Shown one piece after another: positions 53,521-62,699 of a stretch of DNA of 64,000 bases. Below the pieces are notes generated by a model. That model was not told where the DNA came from, did no database searches, and was given only the letters and a program-made list of their open reading frames with translations. The stretch covers positions 1-64,000 of the forward strand of contig JAPLJF010000033.1 in NCBI GenBank assembly GCA_026388715.1, written 5' to 3'. Every line of letters begins with the position of its first letter. Within the stretch, counting starts at the first letter, position 1. Source of the DNA: Deltaproteobacteria bacterium. GTDB lineage: Bacteria > Desulfobacterota > Desulfobulbia > Desulfobulbales > Desulfocapsaceae. Both the position numbers and the translations under genes were made by a program.

Positions 53521-54270
53521 TTAGTTAGCGCAGCCAGGCCCCATTCCCTTTTCCAAAAAATTATTGTTCCCTTCATTCAGCAAAGGCAGTTCCCAGTTAA
53601 TTGGTGATTTTGACTGATCCTGCAGATATGAATTTGCTTTGGAAAAATGCTTATTACCAAAAAAACCACGATGCGCAGATAATGGGGAAGGGTGCACCGA
53701 CTGCAGAACCAGGTGACGCTTTTTATCAATAATCGCACCTTTCTTTTGAGCATAACTGCCCCACAAGAAAAACACCAGCCCGGAATGTTCGCTGTTCAGC
53801 GTCTGAATAATGGCATCAGTGAAACGTTCCCACCCCTTTCCCTGGTGAGAAGCCGCCCTGTTTTGTTCCACTGTCAGCACACTGTTTAACAGAAGGACAC
53901 CCTGTTCTGCCCAGCCGTTCAGATATCCATGATTGGCCGGAGTGATACCAAGATCGGCATGGATTTCCTGAAAAATATTTTTAAGGGATGGAGGAGGTGC
54001 TACCCCAGGCATGACTGAAAAACACAAGCCGTGTGCCTGTCCCGGCCCATGATACGGGTCCTGCCCGATTATCACGACCTTCACTTCCTCAAAAGGAAGC
54101 AGGTTCATGGCATTAAAAATATTTTTACCTTCCGGGTAAATGATCTTTCCGGCCCCTTTCTCCTGAATCAGGAACTGTCTGAGGTCTTGCATATACTCTT
54201 TTTCAAATTCACCTCCTACCCGACTCTTCCAGGAAGGTTGCAACTGAACTCGATCTTGTATCTCAGACAT
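53521..54270 (-). CDS. ung: Uracil-DNA glycosylase, family 1
   Basis: 249 residues. [16 protein letters not shown] contains the catalytic Asp. P-S-L-K-N-I-F is the binding loop, L-L-N-S-V-L-T-V follows, and [11 protein letters not shown] has the catalytic His and Leu intercalation loop. Removes uracil from DNA. It has about 20 extra C-terminal residues (ending G-P-G-C-A-N) beyond typical Ung. Standalone. Confidence 0.95.
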   Translation of the reverse strand: MSEIQDRVQLQPSWKSRVGGEFEKEYMQDLRQFLIQEKGAGKIIYPEGKNIFNAMNLLPFEEVKVVIIGQDPYHGPGQAHGLCFSVMPGVAPPPSLKNIFQEIHADLGITPANHGYLNGWAEQGVLLLNSVLTVEQNRAASHQGKGWERFTDAIIQTLNSEHSGLVFFLWGSYAQKKGAIIDKKRHLVLQSVHPSPLSAHRGFFGNKHFSKANSYLQDQSKSPINWELPLLNEGNNNFLEKGMGPGCAN

Positions 54271-54460
54271 TGCACAATACCTTTGTGTGGTTATATTCCG
54301 ACCCCATTATCCGTTTTCCCTCCCTGCTTGCGACGGCACAGATTGAGCATCACCCACAATCTGGACGTGCCAATCTTAGAAATTTCTGGCTTCCGATGTG
54401 CTGTTCTCGGAACTGATCCGGATGAATAGAGGGGAAACAGGGAAGTGTCCCGAATTTCCT

Positions 54461-55948
54461 TTAATCATTCAGGATCTCCCAATGGCCACTCTTGCGTGAG
54501 CCAACCCTTTTGAGTCGTTCCAACTTGCACAATTCCCGGATAGCCCGTTCTATAGTGCTTTCCGATTTTTCGAGTTTGGCGGCTAACTCAGAGACAGTCA
54601 GGGCGTTATTTAAGACCAGCAGGTCAAAAACCTTTCCCGTCATTTTCCCCGTCATTTTTCCCGTCATTTTTCCCGGCGTTGCACCGCCATCATCCTGCAT
54701 GGCACCCCATGTCATTTCCAGCCGGGTCTGGTCATACGGTTCAAATGAATCAAAAAGCTGTATCGTGCCGCCTTCTATTTCCCAGCCCTGGCGAATCTTG
54801 GGCAATCCAGAGCCGGCGCGCTCACCGAGATTGATCATCAAAAACATCTGATGCAGCGTTCGATTGCGGCAATCGCTTTCCCCGCCGCGCAGGGCCTGTT
54901 CTGGAGGCACGCGCATCATCCCCGGATTACGAAAGACAAAACCTGCTGGGTCTTTCACCACCAGAATCGACGCCCGGCCTGCATAGTCGGCATGAACAAG
55001 GGCATTGACCAGCGCCTCACGCAGGGCACGGTGCAGGGGGGTATCATCCTGGCGAAAGTTACCCTTGAGGACAAATGGCACCTTCAGATCAGCCACCAGC
55101 TTGCGCGACACTTTGCGGTAAAAATCAAACAGGTTACCGGACCAGGTTCCATCAGGGACCACCCTGTCCAGCCAGCGGGTTTGAGATGTCTTGTCTTCCG
55201 GCTGCTCCTGATAATCAACAAAGTAAAAGGGAACTCCTTCCTGAATAGCAGGCCACTTCCCAAAGAGAAGCAGCCCGGCCAGGGTGAGACCGGCATCCTC
55301 CTGTAAACGGTCCTGACGCCAGCAGCCGGTAACCTGCAGAAACTCCTGATCATCAAGGGCTATCCACGGATGGTCAGGCCGGTGAACCGCCAGCATGTTG
55401 CGGTAGGCGTGCAGGCTGTCCAGATCCAGATCCTTCAGGCCGAAGCCGATCAGGATGCGGCTGTCCCGGCTGTCTTCCACCTGTTCGGCCAGCATGCGCT
55501 TAACGGTTTCGTCGTCACAGCGGCGGTCACCGTCATGCAGACGACGGTAGGTACCCTGAAAGGGGTTGCCGTTCAGATAGACAGGTTTCTGTTTGCGGCG
55601 GGCCGCAGGTACGGAAATCGTAACGAGGCTTTTCCCATCAATGGTGAGGATGGAGACATCCTGGTCACTGAGCAGATTAACACTGACCTTCTGCGGATTA
55701 TTGACGGTGTTAAAGAGATCGGTGATGATCCGTTCAGGCTGGTTCACACCCTGGAGAGAAAAACGGCCCTTATTTTCCTGCACGCCAAGCAGGATGATGC
55801 CGCCATGGCTGTTGGCAAAGGCGCTGTATGTCGGCCAGAAGTCGGCAGGAAGCTGTCCTTTACCGTCCCGTCCTGCTGCCAGTTTGCATTCCAGACCAAG
55901 GGTTTCAGAAAGGGTGGCAATGTCTTCAAGAGTATGAATATTGGTCAT
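54461..55948 (-). CDS. AlbA_2 (Schlafen-like) and RecG-like C-terminal regulator protein
   Basis: 495 residues. The N-terminal AlbA_2 domain begins E-T-L-G-L-E-C-K-L-A and contains F-A-N-S-H-G-G-I-I-L-L-G-V. The middle is an HSP90-like ATPase region of the COG2865 type (R-E-A-L-V-N-A-L-V-H-A-D-Y, then G-E-R-A-G-S-G-L-P-K-I). A winged helix closes the protein (V-S-E-L-A-A-K-L-E-K-S-E-S-T-I). Between them is a linker with G-K-M-T repeated (54637-54675, 12-base tandem DNA units). Family members are predicted transcription regulators; targets are unknown. Confidence 0.85.
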   Translation of the reverse strand: MTNIHTLEDIATLSETLGLECKLAAGRDGKGQLPADFWPTYSAFANSHGGIILLGVQENKGRFSLQGVNQPERIITDLFNTVNNPQKVSVNLLSDQDVSILTIDGKSLVTISVPAARRKQKPVYLNGNPFQGTYRRLHDGDRRCDDETVKRMLAEQVEDSRDSRILIGFGLKDLDLDSLHAYRNMLAVHRPDHPWIALDDQEFLQVTGCWRQDRLQEDAGLTLAGLLLFGKWPAIQEGVPFYFVDYQEQPEDKTSQTRWLDRVVPDGTWSGNLFDFYRKVSRKLVADLKVPFVLKGNFRQDDTPLHRALREALVNALVHADYAGRASILVVKDPAGFVFRNPGMMRVPPEQALRGGESDCRNRTLHQMFLMINLGERAGSGLPKIRQGWEIEGGTIQLFDSFEPYDQTRLEMTWGAMQDDGGATPGKMTGKMTGKMTGKVFDLLVLNNALTVSELAAKLEKSESTIERAIRELCKLERLKRVGSRKSGHWEILND

Positions 55949-56010
55949 ACCGCCTCCTTGATTAAGATACGGGCACAGTCTGAGCCCGCCTTGGCCATGT
56001 AAGTTGCGAC

Positions 56011-56115
56011 GCTATATTTGCGTTTTGGCCTTAAAAACGTCATGATAGCCAAAAAAAAAATGCCTGCTTTCACACAACAACCGATAAAAGCCAAGAGCGG
56101 ACTTGACCCTTTTTT
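56011..56115. repeat. Dispersed repeat, longest copy
   Basis: Combines GTTTTGGCCTTAAAAACGTC (also at 53446-53469) with ACAACCGATAAAAGCCAAGA and GCGGACTTGACCC (also at 45278 and 52098), so these shorter copies look like parts of one element of at least 105 bases. Confidence 0.6.
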
Positions 56116-56119
56116 TATT

Positions 56120-56791
56120 TTATTTGACAGAAATCTTCTTACAGTAACTCTCAATCGGGCAAATACTACATTTTGGTTTACGTGGCAGACATATTTCTCT
56201 CCCCAGCGACACCATATTCACATGAAGAGAGAACCTAAGTTCTGGGGGAATTTTTTTCTGTAACCGATCCATATCTCTTTGGGATGGTTTTTGCTCTTTA
56301 GTTGTTCTTCTTACCCAGCCGAGCCTTCTGCAGATTTTCCAGCAGTGAGAGTCCACCGGAAAAACCTGCCTATTGAGCGAATATAACATTACACAGCGAG
56401 CAACCTTTTTGCCTACCCCCGGCAAAACCGTTAAAAACTGTTCGCACTCACTATCTGACATTTCCCGCAATGGCGCTAAAGTTGGTTTGCCAAAACGCTC
56501 GATTATCATGTCGATTGCTTTTTTAAAAGCAATCGATTTTTGTTTGGCTAAGCCTCCGATAGCAAGTGTCTTAGCAATATATTCCGCCGGGGCCTCTGCA
56601 ACCATTTCAAAGCGGGGGAATTCCTTGCGAAAGGCTCGGTAAGTATTATGGTATTTGGCCATATTCGTTTTCACACTGCAAAGTATGAAGAAGAGCTCTT
56701 CGAGAGGGTTCTTTTTATTATTGTGGGAATAGTCTTTATAGCGATCTGTCAGGACTGATGAGACATAGAAAATGTTTTTTGAATAATTCAT
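56120..56791 (-). CDS. HhH-GPD DNA glycosylase with iron-sulfur cluster
   Basis: 223 residues of the endonuclease III/MutY superfamily. The hairpin L-P-G-V-G-K-K-V-A-R (near 122), the catalytic Asp in F-P-V-D-S-H (near 142) and the Fe-S loop C-x6-C-x2-C-x5-C (C-L-P-R-K-P-K-C-S-I-C-P-I-E-S-Y-C) are intact. It is more divergent than housekeeping Nth. Its place 79 bases beyond a methyltransferase cluster suggests a mismatch glycosylase that repairs T:G arising from 5-methylcytosine, or a component of that system. Inference only. Confidence 0.82.
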   Translation of the reverse strand: MNYSKNIFYVSSVLTDRYKDYSHNNKKNPLEELFFILCSVKTNMAKYHNTYRAFRKEFPRFEMVAEAPAEYIAKTLAIGGLAKQKSIAFKKAIDMIIERFGKPTLAPLREMSDSECEQFLTVLPGVGKKVARCVMLYSLNRQVFPVDSHCWKICRRLGWVRRTTKEQKPSQRDMDRLQKKIPPELRFSLHVNMVSLGREICLPRKPKCSICPIESYCKKISVK

Positions 56792-56869
56792 TTTGTAATC
56801 AGGCTAAATGGATAAGCATTTACTTGAATTCAGATTCTCATTTTGACCTCGACTCGTGTGACTCCAATT

Positions 56870-57601
56870 TCAGTCTGTCTGTGCTATACACTCCTCCAAA
56901 ATGTGCATAATTCTTGTTTCGGAAAGCGCACCCAGGAGCTTAACGCCCCCCCTGATATTAAGTCCTTTCATAACTGAGCGAAACCTCTCCCGATTGAATA
57001 GGGATTTGTCTGAGTTGTATGATTCGTTAAGTTTTTTCAATACCGCCGAAAATACACGCACATTCTGCGATGTTGTCGGACGTTCAACGATATTCGCACG
57101 AACATCGGACTGATGCAGAAAGCAGGTCAATGCGTCTTCGAGTGTTATGTCAGCCGTTCTGTTGCACAAGGAGGCCATCCACCATAGGCGAGAGGCCACA
57201 TTGTCTCTCTCCACACCACGCGCACCCACACAGAAAAAGTGTGCTTTGATGTGTTTGGTGGCCTCTTCGTCGTCTGCTGGGATGGGCCATCGGGTACGCG
57301 CGTAGCCCAACAAGAAGGTATGGGACAGATAAACCCACAGGCGCTCATCCCTGGCAAGGTAGTGCGAAACTGCGCCCAGAGCCTGATACATCTGTATGCA
57401 ACATTCCACTTCTTTGGGATCGTCTTTGTCGCAACTGATTGCCGACAGCGTGTCTTCTTGGATGTCTAAATCAGTTTCAAAATAATGAGCAGGGTCATTG
57501 GTCATGAAATCGAAATTGCCATTCCGGTATAATTCCAGATTTTCACTGATTTTAGACATGAGTTCTTGTACTTTGATTGACTTTAAGAACCGCGCTTTCA
57601 T
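56870..57601 (-). CDS. DUF6339-like protein of the methyltransferase cluster
   Basis: 243 residues, helical, no signal peptide. The central phrase A-R-D-E-R-L-W-V-Y-L-S-H-T-F-L-L-G-Y-A-R and the following R-W-P-I resemble what I recall of DUF6339. N-V-A-S-R-L-W-W-M-A near 135 is a further conserved-looking block. The start overlaps the upstream gene by 4 bases. Last gene of a five-gene coupled operon with a cytosine methyltransferase and a GHKL ATPase. Function unknown. Confidence 0.6.
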   Translation of the reverse strand: MKARFLKSIKVQELMSKISENLELYRNGNFDFMTNDPAHYFETDLDIQEDTLSAISCDKDDPKEVECCIQMYQALGAVSHYLARDERLWVYLSHTFLLGYARTRWPIPADDEEATKHIKAHFFCVGARGVERDNVASRLWWMASLCNRTADITLEDALTCFLHQSDVRANIVERPTTSQNVRVFSAVLKKLNESYNSDKSLFNRERFRSVMKGLNIRGGVKLLGALSETRIMHILEECIAQTD

Positions 57602-58431
57602 TGGCTTACTCCTTTAAACACATAGGCATTCAGAAGCATAATGGGCTGTTGCATCAGGAGTTCGGCGATGTAATAGGCATCATGTTTATCCAGACTTACG
57701 CCTTTGTTGTGCGCCTGCCTGCGGATGACCTCCGCCCACTTTTTTCCTTCAAAGCTTTCATTGGGGTCTTTCAGCTTTTGAACGGCCTGCATCACGGCTG
57801 CAAAATAGATGGAATTCAAAAGCACGATCCGCTTGTTATGATCATTCCTTGCCACATCTATGGACTCTTTCATTTTGGGGCTGACTTCGATTTGAATGTG
57901 GTTCTCTTCAAAGCCAACCGTCCACATACCATCCTCCAGTTCATCCTTTTTCACCAAGTCGAACACCGAGGTAATGGGCCTAAACAGGTCTCGGTCGAAA
58001 TAAAAAATTTGGGCTTCGTCTTGCGCCAGTACTTCGCCTTCCACAAACTTAAAGGGACCTGGGCCGAATTCCGCGTTAATGTCGGGCGACGTGAATGCGG
58101 AGATGTCTTTTTTGACTACCACATAGGGATTGACTCGTACCTCTCCACGCAAGGCGCCACTATCAAAATTCACTTCCAAATTTCTTTCAGAGGTCGAGAT
58201 GACCTGCTGAAAATAGGTGTCGCGACAAGAAATCATGCAGACGTATGCGGCATTCTCCTTGGCTATCTCATCTGTGATTTCTGTAGCCGATAGAGCATAG
58301 CCAATGGAGGCTTTGATATTGTTCCCATCTATGGCGAATTCTACAGTAGCTTGAAATTCACCATCTGTGTAATCGTCGCTACCGGGGCGTAAAACCGGGT
58401 ATGGAAAAGCCTTGTATTTGTCAAATTTCAT
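57598..58431 (-). CDS. Uncharacterised protein of the methyltransferase cluster
   Basis: 277 residues, soluble. The N-terminal half is mostly beta (Y-P-V-L-R-P-G-S-D-D-Y, C-M-I-S-C-R-D-T-Y), the C-terminal half helical with N-S-I-Y-F-A-A-V-M-Q-A-V. I do not recognise a family. Overlaps of 11 bases with the GHKL gene upstream and 4 with the DUF6339-like gene downstream show strict co-expression. No nuclease motif is evident. Confidence 0.65.
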   Translation of the reverse strand: MKFDKYKAFPYPVLRPGSDDYTDGEFQATVEFAIDGNNIKASIGYALSATEITDEIAKENAAYVCMISCRDTYFQQVISTSERNLEVNFDSGALRGEVRVNPYVVVKKDISAFTSPDINAEFGPGPFKFVEGEVLAQDEAQIFYFDRDLFRPITSVFDLVKKDELEDGMWTVGFEENHIQIEVSPKMKESIDVARNDHNKRIVLLNSIYFAAVMQAVQKLKDPNESFEGKKWAEVIRRQAHNKGVSLDKHDAYYIAELLMQQPIMLLNAYVFKGVSQ

Positions 58432-60328
58432 GGGCCACCACCTTCAATGCTCCTAAAAACTCCTGATTCAATTCGATATCCAGGTTAATTCGCGTTCCTG
58501 CCTGTACGGATAGAATTACGCCGCCCTTATCAAGATTGCCTTGCTCCGATTTCACAATGGCAACATCGTAATCACTATCGGCTCCGGCTTCCTTCACATG
58601 GAGCACAATCTTACCAGATGACACCGGGGTGAAGGCTATTTTTCTAGTTTTTGCGCCGGTCAAGATGGCGCGTACATTGTTTATGTCCACCATGGATTTA
58701 TACGTTCCGCCACCTTCACCGCCGTCGCCATCGCCCTTACCACCAAACCCGTCTCCACCGCCACCGCCGGTTCCGCCACCGCCACCTTCTTCACCTTCAC
58801 CTTCACCATCGCCACTGACGTCGACATCCCCTGATTTCTCACCGACTTTCACACTGGTTCGGATGGGTTTGGCTTGAAAGATGACCTTGCCATACGGATT
58901 GATTTCTTCCGTACCTTTTCCGCCGTCTCCATCACCTTCATCCCCGAAAAAATCCTTCAACTCATCAATAGTGGTCACCTCGGATATCGGGTCTTTGGCA
59001 TGTTTTTTGAGCATATCTTTCACCCAATCGGCTATATCTTCCAGCGCCTTTTTGCCACGCCTCCTATCCTCTTTTGTTGGGAGGAGGGCAGGCTCAAAAT
59101 TATCGTGTCTTGGCGGTTCCATCGACCGTAATAATTCATTACCTTTAGTGCTCTGACAGTGAAAGACCGCCACAAAATTCTTGAAGTCGGAAAACATTTT
59201 AAGGCGGTTCAAGCTGTCCGTGATGAACATCCCATTCCGTAGCGCACAAACTTTTTTGGGTAAGTTGTCGTCGATCAATATTTTGAGTTGGCATAGTCCA
59301 AGCTCACGTTGTTGGGATTCTTCGGTGATGACTTCGATACCGCCATTATGCGCCGCCAAATAGTTTTTGCTGTTGTCAAACTGCTCTGGTTCGTCTTTCA
59401 GTTTTTTAATCAGCCCTCTGATGTCAGCGTTTTCGAAGAATGCATGGATGGTGGTCTGGTCCAGAGTGTATTTGTTATCAACTTCGACCCTGAGCTTTCC
59501 ATCGCTAATGGCTCCGAAGAAATTTTCTGCAACGGAAACTGCTAGGTATGCCTGCCAATCCGGAACTGCATCGAAGCCCAGCACGGTCAACTTGCTACCT
59601 TTGCTTTTTGGCATGTCCGCTTCACTGTTGACCCTTTGGATCCATGGAGGCAGGTCCGGGGATACGCCGGAGATTGGTTGGCATTTTTCACGGATGCCCC
59701 AGAATCCCACACCTTGCATGCGTTTGCCGTCTCTGTCGTGAGACATCAGAATCGACTTGCCCTGAGTCAATTGAGCATAGGCTCCCGAATCTTCCTGATA
59801 TACGGTCGAGATGAAAATCGTCCTGATTTTCGATACAGCATAGGGTGCAAATTTTCCGATGCCGTAAGACCCCGTGGCGGTGTCGCTACCCTTGCGAGAC
59901 TGTCCCTTTGCCTTCATGAAAGCAAAGAACGACGTCCCGTTCTCGGAAGGCCCCTTCATCCCCCGTGTGTGGTAGTCAGAAATCTCCAGCACAAAGATTT
60001 TGGGCTTAGCCAGCTCGGCCAGGGCAACATTGAAAAATATCTCGGCCTTCTTGCTTTCCTTTGGTGCTGCCTCATGGCAAGAAGTTAGGTTCTCCCGGAG
60101 CTCAGAAATGCCGGGTATTTGTGAAACTTCTACGGTATGGAGTCGTATTCTGACATCAACAATGCCGGTATCAGTATCCCCGGCGTCCAAGGCGTTTTGA
60201 TTCACTTCCCGGGCAAGGTGTCGAATAGGACTTCCAGCAAAATGCGCTATCCCGGGTTCATTGAATCCGTCCCATTGGTCTGATTCATCTACCGGGTGAT
60301 GCCACCCTATATCAACTGCTGATGTCAT
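58421..60328 (-). CDS. GHKL (MutL/Hsp90-like) ATPase of the methyltransferase cluster
   Basis: 635 residues from the ATG at 60328 (AAGGAG 5 bases upstream, overlapping the methyltransferase stop by 4). Bergerat-fold motifs are E-V-N-Q-N-A-L-D-A (41-49), I-S-D-Y-H-T-R-G-M (116-124) and G-S-Y-G-I-G-K (153-159). Residues 300-450 are helical. Residues 497-543 are a striking Gly/Asp/Glu-rich linker, and a beta-rich domain ends the protein. ATPases of this type act as clamps in mismatch repair and in several restriction or phage-defence systems. Here it probably couples DNA state to an effector. Partners are the adjacent unknown genes. Confidence 0.82.
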   Translation of the reverse strand: MTSAVDIGWHHPVDESDQWDGFNEPGIAHFAGSPIRHLAREVNQNALDAGDTDTGIVDVRIRLHTVEVSQIPGISELRENLTSCHEAAPKESKKAEIFFNVALAELAKPKIFVLEISDYHTRGMKGPSENGTSFFAFMKAKGQSRKGSDTATGSYGIGKFAPYAVSKIRTIFISTVYQEDSGAYAQLTQGKSILMSHDRDGKRMQGVGFWGIREKCQPISGVSPDLPPWIQRVNSEADMPKSKGSKLTVLGFDAVPDWQAYLAVSVAENFFGAISDGKLRVEVDNKYTLDQTTIHAFFENADIRGLIKKLKDEPEQFDNSKNYLAAHNGGIEVITEESQQRELGLCQLKILIDDNLPKKVCALRNGMFITDSLNRLKMFSDFKNFVAVFHCQSTKGNELLRSMEPPRHDNFEPALLPTKEDRRRGKKALEDIADWVKDMLKKHAKDPISEVTTIDELKDFFGDEGDGDGGKGTEEINPYGKVIFQAKPIRTSVKVGEKSGDVDVSGDGEGEGEEGGGGGTGGGGGDGFGGKGDGDGGEGGGTYKSMVDINNVRAILTGAKTRKIAFTPVSSGKIVLHVKEAGADSDYDVAIVKSEQGNLDKGGVILSVQAGTRINLDIELNQEFLGALKVVAHEI

Positions 60329-61341
60329 AGTCGCTCCTTTTCGATTTTTTCTTTGACTGCTTTGGCCAGTAGGGCCGCAACCGGCACCGCGATGGAATTT
60401 CCCGCCTGAATGTACCTTTTTGCTCTGGGCACATCTTCGGGGAATGTATACCCTTCCGGAAAGCCTTGTAGCCTTAGACACTCAAGCTCTGTCAACTTCC
60501 GCAACCCCTTGGCGTCATGGATGAAAGGGACGTTATGCCCCCCAAGGCCCATATTTGCCGTCAAAGTCGGACATACACCCGATTCTTTTACTCGCACCAA
60601 AAATTTTCGGAGTTGGTAGATGCAGGTTTTATCTTCAACCTCATTACTAATCATTTTGTGGTAACGATTTTCTTCGTGCAAATAGTAGCTGTCATCATCC
60701 AGCGAGCTGGAGAAATCTATGTAATCGGCAAGGTTTTTGGGATTCTCATCTTTTTGGTTGGGAAAGAGCATCTTGCCATTTTTAAAGTGATCAATGGACA
60801 ACGCCACCATGAAAAGTCGCTTCCTTTTCTGAGGTAGTGGCGTCAGAACGTAAGGATCCAGTTCCGCGCAATTAGTATCCCGGAACCAGTAACCCGCTTT
60901 CTTTATCTCCTTTGTCAATTCAATAAACCAACTTCCACCGTCGCCATTGCGTATATGCGGAGAATTCTCAAGTACGATAACGGAAGGTTTGCGGTCCTTG
61001 AATTCATTCACGATACGTATGATTTCAAAAAAAAGCTGGCCTCGCGGGTCCTCGAATCCTTTTCTTTCTCCAGCCTGGGAGAAACTTTGACATGGGAAGC
61101 CAGCATGCAGAATATCTACAGGCTCAAGGTTATCCTTCTTAACAGTTACGTCTTTAATGCTTGCAGGCTTACCATCATGCTCCACTATGCGAACACCTTT
61201 TATGTTGTGTGCATAGGTCTTCACCGCCATCCGGTCATTCTCGACTGCCCACGCTGTTTTTATTCCTGACTGATCGAAACCAAGACAAAACCCACCTATC
61301 CCGGAAAATAAAGCCCCTGCTTTTAATGGACTATCACTCAT
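60325..61341 (-). CDS. C5-cytosine DNA methyltransferase
   Basis: 338 residues with the ordered motifs of Dcm-type enzymes: I, F-S-G-I-G-G-F (about 13); IV, G-F-P-C-Q-S-F (catalytic Cys near 82); VI, E-N-S-P-H (near 125); VIII, Q-K-R-K-R-L-F (near 172); X, Y-I-Q-A-G-N-S-I-A-V-P-V near the end. The target-recognition region (about 200-270) is short. It methylates cytosine at C5 in a sequence I cannot predict. No classical restriction endonuclease gene is nearby. The downstream GHKL and unknown genes take that place. Confidence 0.93.
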   Translation of the reverse strand: MSDSPLKAGALFSGIGGFCLGFDQSGIKTAWAVENDRMAVKTYAHNIKGVRIVEHDGKPASIKDVTVKKDNLEPVDILHAGFPCQSFSQAGERKGFEDPRGQLFFEIIRIVNEFKDRKPSVIVLENSPHIRNGDGGSWFIELTKEIKKAGYWFRDTNCAELDPYVLTPLPQKRKRLFMVALSIDHFKNGKMLFPNQKDENPKNLADYIDFSSSLDDDSYYLHEENRYHKMISNEVEDKTCIYQLRKFLVRVKESGVCPTLTANMGLGGHNVPFIHDAKGLRKLTELECLRLQGFPEGYTFPEDVPRAKRYIQAGNSIAVPVAALLAKAVKEKIEKERL

Positions 61342-61360
61342 TAGACTTACGTTTTACCCC

Positions 61361-61588
61361 TTATAGCCTGAAATCATTACGTCCAGTCTCGCCTGTGTGT
61401 TGAAAATTTTGTTTGATTATGTCAATTTCTTGCTGAAGCGCTTTTACTATTTTTTTCGCTTGTTCCTCGGTAAATTCATAATTCTGCCTATTGGATAAGT
61501 TGCTAATTAACTGCAAGTCTTTCAAGGCCTTATTCACTCGCTTGTTCGCCAGCTCAATGAACTTTTCGGCCTTATTCCTAGTAGCCAT
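61361..61588 (-). CDS. Small helical protein preceding the methyltransferase
   Basis: 75 residues, predicted as two helices with the phrase L-I-S-N-L-S-N-R-Q-N-Y-E-F-T between them. GGAGG precedes the ATG. It is 19 bases upstream of the methyltransferase start. I recall similar small proteins next to methyltransferases of defence clusters, without a known role. Region 61589-61895 upstream shows no gene, only AT-rich DNA near 61620-61670 that may be the promoter area. Confidence 0.65.
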   Translation of the reverse strand: MATRNKAEKFIELANKRVNKALKDLQLISNLSNRQNYEFTEEQAKKIVKALQQEIDIIKQNFQHTGETGRNDFRL

Positions 61589-61895
61589 AGCACCTCCAAA
61601 CTGAATACAAGAAGCGAATATTGTAAGTATATATACAAAATATATTATACAATATTAAAATATATTGCAAGGAATGTTCGGAAAAAACATTTCATGACCA
61701 ATAGAAGGGGAAAAACCTCATCCAGCTAACGCGAGTATGCTCAGGGTAAGGTCTTGAAATATCAAAAACCGAGGGGTTGGTCATCCGTGAACACAGGAAT
61801 CGATGCTGCTTCCAGCAGAGAAACGTGGCTACACTGAGCAAGTGTAGCACCAGGCCTTATAGCTTTTTTATGAAACAATAGAAAAGGGGACAAAA

Positions 61896-62699
61896 CTATC
61901 TTACCTTGAGATATCTTGTTATCTCTTCCGCTCCTGTCGAATAGAGCTGGTCCAGGAACGCGACCTGAAAACTGCCGGGCTTATTGCTTGCTTGAACCGC
62001 TAAATCACCGCAGAGGCCATAAAATCCGAAGGCTGCAGCCGTTGCCTTGGCCATGTTTTTCTCTTCAACTGCACAAAACGCAGCGGTAACGGCTGTCAGG
62101 CCGCAACCGGTCCCTGTCACCCTGGTCATTATCGGCTGGCCATTCCGCACTCGGAATACCTGATCGCCATCCGTTACGAAATCTTCTTCTCCGGAAATGG
62201 CAATGACACATTCATTGTCAATGGCCATCTGTTTGGCCACTTCCATCATCTCATCGGATAATGACAGGGTTGAATCCACCCCTTTGGTCTTGATATCAGA
62301 AGCAGCGAGGGAAAGAATCTCTGAGCAGTTCCCGCGCAGGACGGTGACAGAGCAATTCTCCATGATTTTCCTGACTGCTTCGGTACGGAGTCTGGTTGCT
62401 CCTGCCCCGACAGGATCAAGGATTACAGGAATGCCAAGAGTATTGGCAGTTTTGCCGGCCAAAATCATGGATTCAAGCCAATCCTCTTCAATTGTCCCTA
62501 TGTTGAGGACCAAGGCACTGGCTAAAGAAGTCATCTCTTCCATTTCCGCCAGGCAATGGGCCATGACAGGAGAAGCGCCGATGGCCAGCAATATATTGGC
62601 GGAACTGTTCATCACCACAAAATTGGTGATGTTATGAATAAGGGGAGCTCTCTGCCTGATCCGGGCAATAGCTTCAATGGTATAGGGTATCATTTCCAT
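61896..62699 (-). CDS. thiM: Hydroxyethylthiazole kinase
   Basis: 267 residues, full length. Family marks: P-L-I-H-N-I-T-N-F-V-V-M-N near residue 19, L-N-I-G-T near 65, P-V-G-A-G-A-T near 96, G-N-C-S-E-I near 122, and T-G-T-G-C-G-L-T-A near 196 with the catalytic Cys. Phosphorylates 4-methyl-5-hydroxyethylthiazole in thiamin salvage. No thiD or thiE next to it, and I found no TPP riboswitch upstream. A RhuM fragment overlaps its first codons. Confidence 0.93.
   Translation of the reverse strand: MEMIPYTIEAIARIRQRAPLIHNITNFVVMNSSANILLAIGASPVMAHCLAEMEEMTSLASALVLNIGTIEEDWLESMILAGKTANTLGIPVILDPVGAGATRLRTEAVRKIMENCSVTVLRGNCSEILSLAASDIKTKGVDSTLSLSDEMMEVAKQMAIDNECVIAISGEEDFVTDGDQVFRVRNGQPIMTRVTGTGCGLTAVTAAFCAVEEKNMAKATAAAFGFYGLCGDLAVQASNKPGSFQVAFLDQLYSTGAEEITRYLKVR

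Noticed and set aside
54637-54675. CRISPR-like tandem repeats
   Set aside because: Units are 12 bases without spacers and lie in frame inside a coding sequence; no CRISPR array or cas gene is present in the window.
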